Made by a program: the position numbers and the translations under genes. The notes beneath the pieces were generated by a model, which was not told the origin of the DNA, did no database searches, and saw only the letters and a program-made list of their open reading frames with translations. Shown one piece after another: positions 1-12,343 of a stretch of 64,000 nt of DNA; positions within the stretch are counted from its first letter, which is position 1, and each line of letters opens with the position of its first letter. The DNA lies in contig JAPNXP010000001.1 in assembly GCA_028753945.1 (NCBI GenBank), positions 3,834,501 through 3,898,500 of the forward strand, written 5' to 3'. The DNA is from Hexactinellida sp. DTS-2022. Its lineage: Eukaryota > Porifera > Hexactinellida.

Positions 1-94
1 AGGTGCAAATTAGAAGGGCACTTCGCATCTACATGGCAAGTTTCAGCCCTCAATGTATAAAGGTGTGGCCAGGGTACCGTCTACGGAGAAAAAA

Positions 95-236
95 AAAAAT
101 CCAAAATTGCACCCTGTGCCGACGCATGTTCCTTTGGTGGCACTATATTTTGTTGGTTGTTTATTGATAGTGCCTCCAAAGGAACATGCTGTCGGCTCAG
201 GCTGCAATTTTGGATTTTTTTTTGCCAAGTCATCAA
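95..236. repeat. Palindromic MITE-like fragment
   Basis: The left arm (A-run, ATCCAAAATTGCA, then GTTCCTTTGGTGGCACTAT) is repeated inverted on the right (ATAGTGCCTCCAAAGGAAC ... GCAATTTTGGAT), so the segment folds on itself. The small overlapping ORFs on both strands here only mirror the two arms. Related copies are at 7560-7660, 22215-22280, 24940-24980 and 30770-30890, where the same sequence is part of the 1.2-kb tandem unit. Confidence 0.7.
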
Positions 237-944
237 CGCCCAAGGTGTGAAGAAGCATTTGTTAATTGGTCCGAGTCACAAGGAACGGTAGATAAATTTG
301 AAGTTTGTTTCTATCTTAAACCATCTTGAGTTTGATGCCATTCATTCATTATGTATTGATAATAAATTATATTATTAGTTATTTATCTTAGCATTGTTAT
401 CCACGGTTGAGTTGAATTAAGTCAACAAATTCCTTATATTATATTATTTTATTTAATCCATTGTATGGTAAATTAAATAGAAGCCAGCTGCAATTTATAA
501 GTTAAATCAATTTAATTATCGCAAGTTGAATCAATAGAGTAAGATTTAACAAGTTAAATCAATATAATTATTACAAGTTGAAACAATGGAATTAGATTTA
601 ACAGTTATACTGAAACTGAAGTGTGAGTAAACAAAGAAATTTCAACCCCCATTTATGGCAGAAATAAAACTCTTTATTGAAAGTTTTCTTCTCCCATCAG
701 ACGCGGAATTTTATGGTGAATCCAAATGTGAAATAAAATTTGGGGGTTTAGTAAAACAATTTTTGAGTTATGGACCAGACAAAATTTGAAAGGTGTTAAA
801 GATGTGTCAAAAATTTCTTAATCAAAAATCGTTACCCCAGGTGCAAATTAGACGGTCCCATCGCACCTGCATGCAAAGTTTAAGCCCATCAACTATAAAG
901 CTCTGGCCAGGGCACCGTCTACGGAGAAAAAAAAAATAATAAAA

Positions 945-1085
945 ATAATAAAGGCAGTGATTCTAATACTGGGCCACTATACTATAGTATAGTCGGCACA
1001 GTAATAATAATAATAATAATAATAATATAAATAAAGGCAGTGATTCCAATACTGGGCCACTATACTATAGTATAGTCGGCACAGT
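945..1085. repeat. Duplicated 57-bp block around (AAT)n
   Basis: Two nearly identical copies of a block starting AAGGCAGTGATTC and ending AGTCGGCACAGTA flank an (AAT)n microsatellite. Each copy contains the perfect 16-bp palindrome CTATACTATAGTATAG. Confidence 0.75.
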
Positions 1086-1379
1086 AAAAATTTATTACTG
1101 CTACCCGGAGTAAATATTTATATCTAATATAACTTACAATACGAATATCAACCGATTATCAAAAATAAACTGTAATAAAATGTGATATTCTAGAAAATTG
1201 CTCAAAATTACTGGTCCAAAAATGGAGTAAAAAACAATAATCGCCAGGGCTACTATTCGAGTAAATACGGTACCTATATCAAAATTTTCAATTTATACGA
1301 ACTTGCATAGGGAAAGTTATTAGTTAAAATGTGTCCTGTTATTTTTAACACTATGTGGGTGATCTGATTTGTTTGGTTA

Positions 1380-2110
1380 AGAAGAATGCACTTTAGTAGT
1401 TTGACTTCTCTGATGCTTGCTTATTTATTACACTTATATTGGCTCCCTATAAATAAGACTATTAATGAAATTTCGTTACTTCTAACCTATACTGAAATGA
1501 ATAAATTCAGTAATTTATTCATCTATGATTTAGTTCTGTCTAATCGTGAGATGTATTATTTTCATTATTTCTATCAAATTAATTAATTAATTCACTAACC
1601 AAGGATTCAGCTCCTGCAAAATAAATGGTTTATAGTGAGATGTACGTAATACGTATAATGTTTGTTACTACTATCAATTAAATCAAATATCATACAACAC
1701 TGGTTACCTATGCATAATAATGGTTTAATCGTGAGATTAAGACCGCGAAGCGGTATTATTCTCACTTTTAGACAATTATTATGCAGAGATTAAATCCAGA
1801 ATTAATAATTTACTTTGCAATACAATTTACTGAAATAATCAATAGCGTATAATTTACTAACCACATGTTTCAATTTATTTGAGCTACACGCTAACCTTTT
1901 AATATAGCTGAACGAGCTACCCTTAAGAATTATTAAGCTATTAATTAACTAAAATAATTAATAACTTTTGAGCAATGAGAATAACTTACACGACATAATT
2001 TCCCAAACAAATTACAGTAACTAATCACAACCCAAAATGAATTTAGGCGGTAATAGTAATTATAGTGTGTAATTCACTAGCCACAGGTGAACTCATTATT
2101 AATGTTATTG
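1380..2110. repeat. Interspersed repeat R2, copy 1
   Basis: This stretch has no gene. It is clearly related to 31990-32640, sharing ordered landmarks such as CAGCTCCTGCAAAAT, GACCGCGAAGCG and AACAAATTACAGTAACTAAT. A short related piece is near 50455-50560. No coding potential was seen. It is probably part of a non-autonomous element, because the GCGAAGCG-type tail follows at 2128. Confidence 0.6.
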
Positions 2111-2127
2111 CTTTTGGGGAGGGAAAG

Positions 2128-2245
2128 GGCGCGAAGCGGCCGCTAATTGTATCGCGTAGTGCCTAACACGAACGAACAAAAGTTGCGAAGCGATTTTTGT
2201 GAGAGAGTGATCCGTTGCGAAGCGACCGAGACCTAAGGGCTCGTC
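2128..2245 (+). repeat. GCGAAGCG-type 3' tail (Helitron-like family 2)
   Basis: This is a terminal module made of short hairpins: GCGAAGCGGCCGC, then GCGTAGTGCCTAACACGAAC, GCGAAGCGATTTTTG, and finally GCGAAGCGACCGAGAC ending near GGGCTCG. CGAG and CTCG can pair at the very end. The same module occurs at 2730-2839, 5598-5694, 33300-33422, 45440-45531 and 52170-52260, and on the minus strand at 16590-16640. Confidence 0.65.
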
Positions 2246-2249
2246 AGAT

Positions 2250-2698
2250 TAAATGTGAAAATTATAAAAATTGTACAGACATGCAATACAATATATTGTA
2301 CATTATGACAGAATTGTGCAACAACTGAATGAAAATTGGAAGAGCAGAATCCAAATTAGTTCCCAAGTGACGTCATAATCCCATAATCGGTTTACATGTG
2401 TATCATTGTTTGTTGTGTCGCATCTAAAATTGTGGGAGAATCGGATAAAAACTGAAAGAGTTATTCCCAAATATGTGCTTTTATGAAGTCATAACCCGTT
2501 ATTTCGTTTAGAAAATCAATAGATCAGTGTCAACGTATAAAACTACCCCTGCATGCAAATATTCAGATCTCTAGAGCATATGTTATTTCCTATTAATTCT
2601 GGACAAACACACAAACACACAAACACACAAACACACAAACACACAAACACACAAACACACAAACACACAAACACACTACAATTATGCTTTTAATATAG
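2250..2698 (-). mobile_element. Helitron-like family 2, 5' part
   Basis: Read on the minus strand this begins TCTATATTAAAAGCATAA near 2698 and passes through an ACAAACAC microsatellite (about 2596-2675). It then continues into TTTGTCCAGAATTAATAGG and a body shared with 4786-5180 (plus strand) and 50610-50970 (minus strand). The start resembles other elements here that begin TC-TATAxTATTAAAA. The 3' end in this orientation is not clear. Confidence 0.5.
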
Positions 2699-2729
2699 AT
2701 ATATAATGCGAGTTTTTAGAACAGTAAGA

Positions 2730-2839
2730 AATGCGAGGGGTCGTTAATTGAGTCGAGTAATACATATCACCAAAGTCCCTGCGGGAAGAGGCCTTTGTGA
2801 GAGATTGATCCGTCGCGAAGCGACCGAGATCGAAGGGCT
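2730..2839 (+). repeat. GCGAAGCG-type 3' tail, second copy
   Basis: This is a diverged copy of the hairpin tail at 2128-2245. It ends in GCGAAGCGACCGAGATCG and GGGCTCG, and lies just after the opposite-facing 5' fragment that ends at 2698. Confidence 0.55.
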
Positions 2840-3143
2840 CGTATAGGTAAATGACTAAATGTTAGATAGTTGGATAACAGGTATCAGTATTCTGCATTTT
2901 ATTGGGAAATGAATATATTCGATTGACCAAATAGTACTATATTTGGTTGTTAAATACATTTAGTTGTTAGGGTTGTTCAATTATCAACTAATTACTTTGC
3001 AATTTATTAATAATAATAAAATGTAGTATTTGAATTTTGAACCATTTGGTTATTGTAAGAAAAATGTATATAATTGAGTGCATTTGGATTAGTAGGAATT
3101 GTTTAACAAGTGAATACCAATCCAATGAAGCACATACAGATTA

Positions 3144-3758
<615 letters not shown>

Positions 3759-3799
3759 CTAGAGAAAAACAAATACAACTATAGCTTTGAGTAAATAAA

Positions 3800-4532
3800 C
3801 TGAAAATTTCAACTCAATCGGGACTATACTTTTAATGTAATAACCTTTTGACGATTCTTACGTCATTTGTCACCATGGGAGGTCCCTTCTCTAAACTATT
3901 TTTTTAAGGGATTTGAAGCATATCTCATCCTATATACATGCAATAACCTTTTAACTCGCTATGTAGTTTGTCTCAATGTAAATCTCGGTAATAGACCTAA
4001 ATTTACCACTTTGACTAAACAAAAATTAAAAAATCCAGTCATTTGACGTCAAAATTGTGATAATTATATATACAGTCGAAACCGGTTTATTCTAACTCGG
4101 GTTATTCTAACTTACCGGTTTATTCTAACTATTGGTAATGCAATCTTTTGTAAGAAATTCCACTTTACTAGTATTTTGCATCGGTTTTTTCTTACTATTT
4201 TTATCTGAAAAGAAATCGTTAGAAAAAACCGGTTTCAACTGTATAAAGTGGCCGAATAAAACGATTATGGGTCAATTTTCTTTGCTTCGTCACCCCCATG
4301 TGAGATCTCCAGAAGAGTCAAAGTGGTAAATTTAGGTCTATTACCGAGATTTACATGGAGACATACTACATAGCGAGTTAAAAGGTTATTGCATGTATAT
4401 AGGATGAGATATGCTTCAAATCCCTTAAAAAAATAGTTTAGAGAAGGGACCTCCCATGGTGACAAATGACGTAAGAATCGACAAAAGGTTATTACATCAA
4501 AAGTATAGTCCCGATTGAGTTGAAATTTTCAG
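3800..4532. mobile_element. Foldback element with ~215-bp arms
   Basis: The left arm (3800 to about 4018, starting CTGAAAATTTCAACTCAATC) is repeated inverted at about 4316-4532, ending GAGTTGAAATTTTCAG. The arms share long blocks such as TAACCTTTTAACTCGCTATG and GGGAGGTCCCTTCTC. The loop holds the TA-flanked MITE 4073-4241. There is no coding capacity. It lies just upstream of the kinase exon, inside the PKC intron. Confidence 0.8.
4073..4241. mobile_element. Tigger/mariner-type MITE
   Basis: It begins CAGTCGAAACCGG and ends CCGGTTTCAACTG, as inverted repeats, with TA on both sides (4071-4072 and 4242-4243). It is 169 bp. A diverged relative is at 34808-34982. Confidence 0.85.
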
Positions 4533-4785
4533 TGCAGCTACTACTCATTGCATACTGTTCAAAAATACTCTAATCTCAATTTATGAAATGTTCAGAGAGG
4601 GGCCTTAATTTTTTCAAAATGATTGCCGGAGGCCCTTTGAATTTGTCGCCATAAAAAAGTTTGCCCAAACTTTCCAGAGCGGCATGGGAGCTTAAATCGC
4701 GAGTTATATCCTAAAGTATCAGAATCAGGCATAAAACTTAACTAGCCAGAGGTTGGTCACGGAACCTTAATTTTTGACTCCACTA

Positions 4786-5694
4786 TTAATAAAAGCACAT
4801 TGTTGGAGATATGTGTTTGTTTGTGTGTTTGTCCAGAATTAATAGGAAATACCACAAGCACTAGAAATTTGCATGCAGGGGTAATTTTACAAGCTGACAA
4901 CTATCTATTGGTTTTCTAAACGAAATAACGGCATAATGACGTCATAAAGGTACATATTTGAGAATAACTCCTTCAGTTTTCATCCGATTCGCCCACAATT
5001 TTAGATGACAAGACAACATACAATGAGACACATGTATACCGATTTATGGGATTATGGCGTAGGTAGGAGCTAATTTGGATTCAGCTCTTACAATTTCATT
5101 TGAGTTGTACACAATTTAAATAAATATAAAATATATTGTATTGCACGTCTGTACAAATTTTTATAATTTTCGCATTTAATCTGCGCCAGGCAATAACAAA
5201 AATGCAACCTCCAATTGCTGCGTCATTGCACATATTGAAGTTTGATGAATTAATATTCACCTACACGTATAGTAATCCCGAAATTGCACACATTCATTAA
5301 TCCAGTTTGGCTTCTATCAGTTTACTTCGATTGGTGATGTATCATTAGCTTACGTCAATCACATAACAATACATAATATTTCTATAAAAGTTATTCAACT
5401 ATTTACTACCTAAATCTTGTACATAATAATGAATGACATATTGATTAAGGTAATGCAGCGAATTAATAATAATCAAACAATTTATTATGCAGGAAATTAA
5501 ATTATAGGTTAGTAAATAGCATTAATTAACTAACTAATTGTCATTCTTGGCTCCTAATAGCAGCATACTGAATTGAGCACGTGTAATTTATATTTTGAGG
5601 AGGTTAAGGCCGCAAAGTGGCCGGTAATTGTGTGGCGTAGTTTCTAACACGAATAAACAAAGGTCGCGAAGCGACCGAGACCGAAGGGATCGAA
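4786..5694 (+). mobile_element. Helitron-like family 2 copy, interrupted
   Basis: A GTTTGTGTG-type start and TTTGTCCAGAATTAATAGG open the shared body (to about 5180). A stretch of other repeat sequence follows (about 5200-5590). The hairpin tail comes at 5598-5694, containing GCGAAGCGACCGAGACCG and ending near GGGATCG. The exact 5' end is uncertain. Confidence 0.5.
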
Positions 5695-5938
5695 AAATAA
5701 AAACTTTGTGAAGTGAAAGTGGGAAAATGATACTATAAGTAATTAAACTATTAATTACTACATTTTATTCCCCCCTATAAACTTTATAGAATAAGAGGAA
5801 AAAGTTCCTATCTAAAAAGTGAAATCGGACACTTATATAAAATTACAATATAATTGAAGTACCGTAATAAATTATCATGGTAAACTAAGTTTATAAATTA
5901 TGTAGAGTAAATTTCTACATGTACTAATTGATTTAAAT

Positions 5939-6419
5939 CAAGGCTGAATCCGCTCGAACCGAATATCAGTATTCATGAATAGTTTCCCACCGAATACGAA
6001 TACTAATAATATTTGGTAACGTCAACCGAATACCAGGAAATTATCCAGGAGAGCGAGACGCTCCTTTTTTTTAGGAAAAATATTAATTAGGAGGGCGAAA
6101 ATAGGTATCTTCTCCTATATCGTAACATTTATTTGTAATTTAGGCGTATTTACAAATGGCTTTATAATAAACTGCCTAATATGATGAACACTGATAATAC
6201 TCAGTCACGACAACCGAATACGAATACGAATACTGATAATATTCGGTCAGGAGACCGAATACCAAATAGTAATATAAGGTTGGCAACCGAATACCGAATA
6301 GTGACATCAGGTTGGCAACCGAATACCAAATACTGATATCAGGTTGGCAACCAAATATTAATTATTCGGCTATTAATATTGGGTTCAACCAAATTTATCA
6401 GTATTCTGTTTCAACCTTG
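5939..6419. mobile_element. hAT MITE with internal ~32-bp tandem repeats
   Basis: The inverted ends are CAAGGCTGAA and TTCAACCTTG, flanked by a perfect 8-bp duplication ATTTAAAT (5931-5938 and 6420-6427). The interior repeats the motif GGTTGGCAACCGAATACC at about 32-bp spacing (about 6240-6360). There is no ORF. Confidence 0.85.
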
Positions 6420-6577
6420 ATTTAAATATATCTCAAAAGTTGAAAGATGGGAAGCCGAATTTGATTATTTTACTATGATAAATTTATATGAGAATTCATA
6501 GTTTGATCATTCAAGAGCAACAGCACAATTCACTAAGAGTTAAGTCTAATTAAGGTAATATTTTAAAGCCTCTATAA

Positions 6578-7377
6578 CAGGGGTGGGCAAACTTTTTAGG
6601 CCGCGGGCCAAAATGGATAAATGTCATAGTGTTGCGGGACTGAGAGTGAACATTTCTTATTTAACACATTTTTTATTTTATTTCAAGTAGCATTAATGGA
6701 GAAATAAACGATGATACTGAGGAAGTATAAACTAATCTAATCACATATTAGGAAGTATAAATAACTAGTGGGAGTTGTGCAGTTAATCCTGCGTTTTTAT
6801 TAGCTTATCAAAATTTGGTTCTCTTGCTGAAGTAGCAATACACATAAGCTGAGAAATGTACTCATCTGTCAATGCTGATCTTGACATATTTTTGATAAAC
6901 TTCATCATACCTGCCAATCGTACAGGGATCCCTGTCCCGTAAAAGAATTTTAAACATTTTGGCCATTCTGTACAGGCGTACAGGGATTTTTAATTACTAA
7001 TTATGTGTAAATATTGCCTAAAATGTCTACAGATGTGATAGTAAATTCTGCCATGCATTCTGCATTGACTACATAAGGCACAACTTTGTTTCTATATTTA
7101 TTCAAGTGTATAATAATTTTCTGGACGAGCGAGCGAAGCGAGCGAGATATTTTTGGGAGGAGATTGAACTGTAATCTCGTTTTCTGCTAGAACTCGCCAT
7201 TTCAATTTAGGTTCTGCCTCCTACGTTTTCTAATAATATCTAATAATTGATAGAATTCGTAAATGCAAACTATAGTTACAAAATACTGTATTCAAACTAG
7301 GAACATTGATGCATTTGTAGAGTATATATAATTGAAAAGAAGCGAATTATCCGCGGGCCACGGTTTGAGCACCCTTG
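6578..7377 (-). mobile_element. hAT (Charlie-like) remnant with transposase tail
   Basis: The ends CAGGGGTGGGCAAACT and the inverse of GTTTGAGCACCCTTG are flanked by a perfect 8-bp duplication CTCTATAA (6570-6577 and 7378-7385). Read on the minus strand, roughly 6800-6890 encodes SALTDEYISQLMCIATSA followed by NFDKLI. This resembles the C-terminal end of Charlie-like hAT transposases (typically LTDE.L...LRIATS). The rest of the gene is gone, so this is an internally deleted, non-autonomous copy. Confidence 0.8.
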
Positions 7378-8971
7378 CTCTATAACAATGAATACAGTGA
7401 AAAATTATACTAATCAAATTTCACACTATATAAAGTAATTGGAATAATCTTTCACGAATGAAGGCTTAAGGAAACACAACATTCATTATGAGCAACGCAC
7501 ATATGTATCTATACAGGTGCGTAAAACATCTAAATTTAATAAAAGAAATAGAGCTGTGCAGACAACATTTTCTGTTTGAGGCACTATATTAGGGTGGTTT
7601 ATTGATAGTGCCTCAGTTAGAAATAAGGACTGCACAGGTGTAATTTTAGATATTTTTGTCAAGTAATAATCACTATAAAGATGTTAAACCATTTCAAAAA
7701 GGCGTTTCGGAAGGAAACAATATTTATAGTTCAAAACAAATATATTATAGTTTGAGTAAGATATGCTTAATGTATTCATAATTCAACACCAATTTATGTG
7801 TAAGTTAAATGTATTAAGTTCAATTTTTAAAATGGGTTTGGGAAATTATTTGAATTCAATACTACAATGAAAAAACCAATATAAAGAAATCAAGAACATG
7901 TCTATATTTGAAAAACACTGAATTAATTGTAATTAAACACGTAGGTATCATAATTGTGCAATAAAATTGCTGCTAAAGGAAAATACTCACAGGGACTCAC
8001 AATATAGCTAACATCACATAGCGAGTGAATGTCTTCGGATGGTAGTTTAGTGCTATATAGTGCCTACAAGGAAAAAGGACAAATGCATTCGATAGAGAAT
8101 TAAATTCTACAACTTTTCCCAGTGCACGAATTTTCAAATTGGGCTTAGTTTTTGTGCCACAATTGAGTTGCAAAATTTATTTAAAATAAGTAAAATAAAA
8201 TAAAACTTGAAGTTGGGAAAAAGAGTTCTTTTATCGACGCACTCCTCTCCACAAAACTAACATATGAACAAATGGTCAAGTCCAATCTGTTAGAAGGTTT
8301 ACTCATATAACAAGCCTGTTAAGAGACACATTTTGTACTTGAAATGGAGAAAAACTCTCATAACATAAACACCCTGGTAACGGATGCTGTAAACGAAATT
8401 AAGAACCCTAATTCGGAGGAACAATTTCACGTGAGCTTTCCGCCCCATTATTTGTTGTGACATTACATGCGAAAATTGATAACTGCCGAGGACCAATTCT
8501 TTCTAACCATTGTTTCTTATAGTAACGTATAAATAAGCCAATGTTTTCTTTAATTGTCAAGGATTCAAATTCGGAAGTGATGTCATCGAAGGTTGGCGCA
8601 ATGTGTTCCGAAGGTAACAAAGGCAGAGTCATTAGATATTTAACAATTTTTTTGAAGTTTGTATTGGTATAAATTTAGTTACCAATCCCAACTTAGAAAT
8701 CTTTCTCCATTGCGCTTGATTATGATGGAATCAAAAACCATACTATGCACACTTGGAAATACAATATTAATTGCATTTCTTGCATCTTCTTCCCAGTCAC
8801 TCATTGCAGATGATGGACTTAATTGAGGGAGTAATTCTTTTATTTTTAACAAAGTCGCAGTATAAATCTGTTTAGTTTTGAATGTAAACAGTAAACAGCA
8901 AACAGTGAATTGCTGGCAGAACATATCTACCAAACTCAATAAAAATTGTCCAAAGTTGTACAAATTGTTAG

Positions 8972-11625
8972 CAGGGTTCTCGCCAGGATTTTTTGATCGG
9001 GGGGTGCACACTCAGTGCCTAATTCACACCCCTAAGGAATAAGGAAGATTATTGTCCCTTTTGTGGGTGAATATTTAAACTCCGAATTACGAGGTTATAA
9101 TGGGGGAATACGGGATAAATCTACTATATAATTACCTATAGCAATTCTTTCGATCACATTTCTGCCATTTTCAAATATTATTACTTAATTATTCTAGTGC
9201 TACTGTTTTTTTACATTATTTAACTTAGAACTTAATTAACCGCGTGATTTAGAGCTGAATCCTGACGCTAGATTGACATGCCACTAAAAAAGCTTAAACT
9301 TTCCGAGGGACAACAAAGATTGTGCATGAATTCCTTCACATCACAAGAATCGATCCAGTCTAACTCTAATACTCATCGTCGCTGCTCTGAGTCATCTTCA
9401 GTAAAATTAGGGGTGAGTTTTTTCAGGGAGTCCTCCAGCTCAAGACGTGGTAATACAACTTCCTGGAGATCGTTTGGAGAGTCGAAATGGCGAGATATTT
9501 ATCCGTGGCTAAAGTTGAAAGAAGATGGCCTTTACTGTAAGTATTGTATTTACAATAAACACGAGTTCGAAGCCGATCGGGAGTGTTTATTACTATGCCA
9601 TATACAGGAAACAGACCTGATAAACTTCGGAGACATGAGTCGTGCACAGCTCACGCAGATAGTCACATAGTTTATCAGGAGTGGGTAACCAGAGTAGCTA
9701 ATAAATCTACTGTATTAAACATGGTGGAAAGAAGTAACATACTGACAGTCGACAAATCTTCCTTCTGTGATGCTATGCGTTGCATGTACTATCTCAACAA
9801 ACATGAAATAGCCCATACCACAAATTTTTCAGATTTGAGAGAGCTGTGTGTACTACTAGGTAACAAGAGCATATCAGTGCTGAAAAAATCTGGCAATACA
9901 AACTATGAATCCGAGCAGATAATGGGAGAAATTGTTGAAGTGATAGGCAAGACTCTAGAAGAGGAGATTCTCCGTGAAGTAAATGAATCGCCTTTTTATT
10001 CTATCATCCTTGATGAGGCTACAGATATTTCTGTGGCTAAACAACTTGGAATTAGTATTCAGTATCTGGATAACAACGCAGTTGTTCGGACCAGGAATCT
10101 AAAATTACTAGAAATCATCCATGGATCAGCAGATGTAATAACAGAAGCTGTGATTTCTTACCTAACCTCTAAAGCACCAGTTACACTTGATATTAGCAAG
10201 CTAGCAGGTGGTGCAACTGATGGAGCCTCAGTCATGGTGGGATGTGAACAAGGTGTGGTGACTAGGATCAAGCAAGTAGTACCTACATTCATCGCTACAC
10301 ACTGTAGTGCACATAGGTTATCTCTTGCAGCCTGTGATGCTAGTAATGCATCTACAATGATCCAAAGATTCCAGCGAATTCTGAATCAAATATATGTCTT
10401 TTTTTCAAGGAGTACTGTGCGTACTTCAGAACTCTGTGAGATGCAAAAGTTACTGAATGAACCTCATTTGAAGTTACAACGCCCTACAGAGACAAGGTGG
10501 CTGTCACATCAAAGTGCAGTAGATGCTCTTCGGAGAAGCATAAAGGCTGTATATGCAACGTTACAGCATGAGGCTGCTGAGGGAGAAGCAACTGCCCACG
10601 GGCTTTGCAATGAAATTGAAAAGCCTACATTCATTGCATCACTACTGCTTCTCTCAAACATTCTAGCTATACTTGGGAATCTTTCTCGAACATTCCAGCT
10701 AGCACAACTCAACCTACTTGCTGTGGAGCAGTTAGTTGAGGATGCCAAAGCAGCATTATGTGTGATTAAAGAAGACCCTCTACATGGTGGATATATGATG
10801 GACCTGGAAGCAACTTTGGAGGAAATTGAAGTTACTACTCCACTTGATGAAACTGGTTTTATTAAGAATGCCAAATCATACAGTGGTGCCATCATAACTA
10901 ATTTGGAGAATAGGTTTCCACAAGTTAGAACACTCACGCTGCTGGGATACTTTGATCCACGAAATGTCCAATCTACTACTCAGCTTAACATGTTGGAGCT
11001 TGGAGATAGATTACAGATTGACGGCATTAGGCTTTGGCAAGAGTACATCGGGTACAGGTCGTTTGTTCAAAGCTTGCCAATGCCTCGGAGTGTGGAGGTA
11101 GCTGTTCATGTTATGCATTCATCAGCAAACAGAGAAACAATGGCAGTAGCATATCCACTAATTTCAAATATTTTGGCACGTATTGCAGTATTACCTGCAT
11201 CAAGTGCACAGGTTGAAAGACTCTTTTCTACTATGAAAAGGATCAAATCTGCACAGAGAAACCGTTTGAAATCAAACACATTGGATAACCTTATGCGAAT
11301 TTCTATTGAAGGTCCCTGTGTCCAAAACTGGGACCCATACCCAGCTCTAAGGAAGTGGGAATCTATGGGTAATAGACGAATACAGATCTCTCGATCTCAT
11401 CACTCGCATGCTAATGACACTGAATGCTGAATCAATACTATTATTATTACTTGGAATTTCCATAAATATTCAAAGTATAAATTAATATTGACTACTATAT
11501 GGGGCACATTAGGTTTGTTTAGGCACTATAGGGGGGTACACTATGTCTATTTAAGCACGATAGAGGGGTGCATAATCGTAATAAGGGGTACTGCACCCCC
11601 CGAAAGAGGCATAGCGAGAACACTG
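8972..11625 (+). mobile_element. Nearly intact hAT transposon
   Basis: The 2,654-bp element has inverted ends CAGGGTTCTCGCCAGG and the inverse of CTATGCC...GAGAACACTG. Both ends carry the subterminal block CGGGGGGTGCA. It is flanked by a perfect 8-bp duplication ATTGTTAG at 8964-8971 and 11626-11633. One transposase gene fills the interior (9278-11430). Clean ends and a single visible frameshift suggest a fairly recent insertion. The target was a MULE transposase gene on the opposite strand. Confidence 0.95.
9278..11430 (+). CDS. hAT transposase (ZNF862/KIAA1586-like), one frameshift
   Basis: The protein would be about 715 residues. The N-terminus has a TTF/BED-like zinc finger (KWRDIYPWLK, then LYCKYC). 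Its second half (FITMPYTGNRPDKLRRHE) is in another frame, so a one-base change lies between about 9560 and 9583. The core is open to 11430. It contains IILDEATDIS (first Asp), GGATDGASVMVG (second Asp), THCSAHRLSLAACD (C/H-rich insertion), ETRWLSH, and the C-terminal dimerisation region VERLFSTMKRIKSAQRNRL with the catalytic Glu. This is the layout of hAT transposases related to vertebrate ZNF862/KIAA1586. Apart from the frameshift it looks complete. An alternative is that 9278-9670 and 9583-11430 are joined by a tiny intron; I see no good splice sites. Confidence 0.92.
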
Positions 11626-12343
11626 ATTGTTAGGACACTTTTTGAACGTTCCATCAAAATATATATTTGTTTCAGCACTTAAAAATTCAATAAATTTATT
11701 TGAGTAAAATATTACTGAACAATTCTCGCCAACAACAACTGTTCCTTTGTAAAATTGACCAAAATAGGGGCAAACCTCAATAATTGTAGAAAATTCAAGA
11801 GCAGACTTGGGAATCCTAGGTTGGATCTCACGGCGTGATCGATACATTATGGATTCGCAACTTTTAAAAGATATATCATTTGCAGAAGATTGATATCTCG
11901 TTGTTTCATCAAATAATTGTCTTAATGAAGTATAGAATTTTTTGCTGCTGTCTTACATTTTGCTCTTAACTTGAACCTTTCCGTACAATAATCTTCCACA
12001 TCATGATTGTGCGGGCACATAACAGCTACTGTTTTAGCTGATTTATTTAATTAAGCTGTGTTTTTGCATCCTTCTCGAAATAAAACACATTTTATTTAAG
12101 CTACTGATTCACGATCCTTTGAGAGTGTGTAATTATGTCCATCTGTTGTTGTGTAATCGTTTGTTTTTGTACTCTGTTCTTAAATAATCCATGCAAACAA
12201 GTAAGTATTTTAGCAAATAAAAGTTTATATAAGGCAGAAGTACATGTTTTGTTTACAATTACGCGCATTGAACAGATTTTGTTAAATGATAAATAAAATA
12301 TATTATTCAAAGAAATTAAACCATACATCTACCTGAGAAATCG

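Larger units (their letters stand above)
8405..12095 (-). pseudogene. MULE transposase pseudogene with FLYWCH-type N-terminus, split by a hAT
   Basis: On the minus strand the N-terminal part (about 12095-11940) ends a FLYWCH-like zinc motif (VMCPHNHDVEDYCTERFKLR). Then come MYRSRREIQP and the transposase core with TNIYFDGTFKKCPNN, which includes the first catalytic Asp. The hAT 8972-11625 interrupts exactly there. Past it the frame resumes as LYNFGQFLLSLVDMF and continues to LSPSSAMSDWEEDARNAI (second Asp). Later pieces read FHHNQAQWRKISKLGLV, MTLPLLPSEHIA and TTNNGAES, the typical MULE C-terminus. Decay includes a stop near 12060, frameshifts near 11930, 8745, 8650 and 8420, and a Trp-to-TGA change before FHHNQA. 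It is non-functional. Confidence 0.85.

Noticed and set aside
43..258. Overlapping 65- and 71-codon ORFs on opposite strands.
   Set aside because: They mirror each other because the segment is an inverted repeat; no protein signal.
10509..10937. 142-codon minus-strand ORF inside the hAT transposase.
   Set aside because: It is antisense to a strongly supported transposase frame and has no motif of its own.
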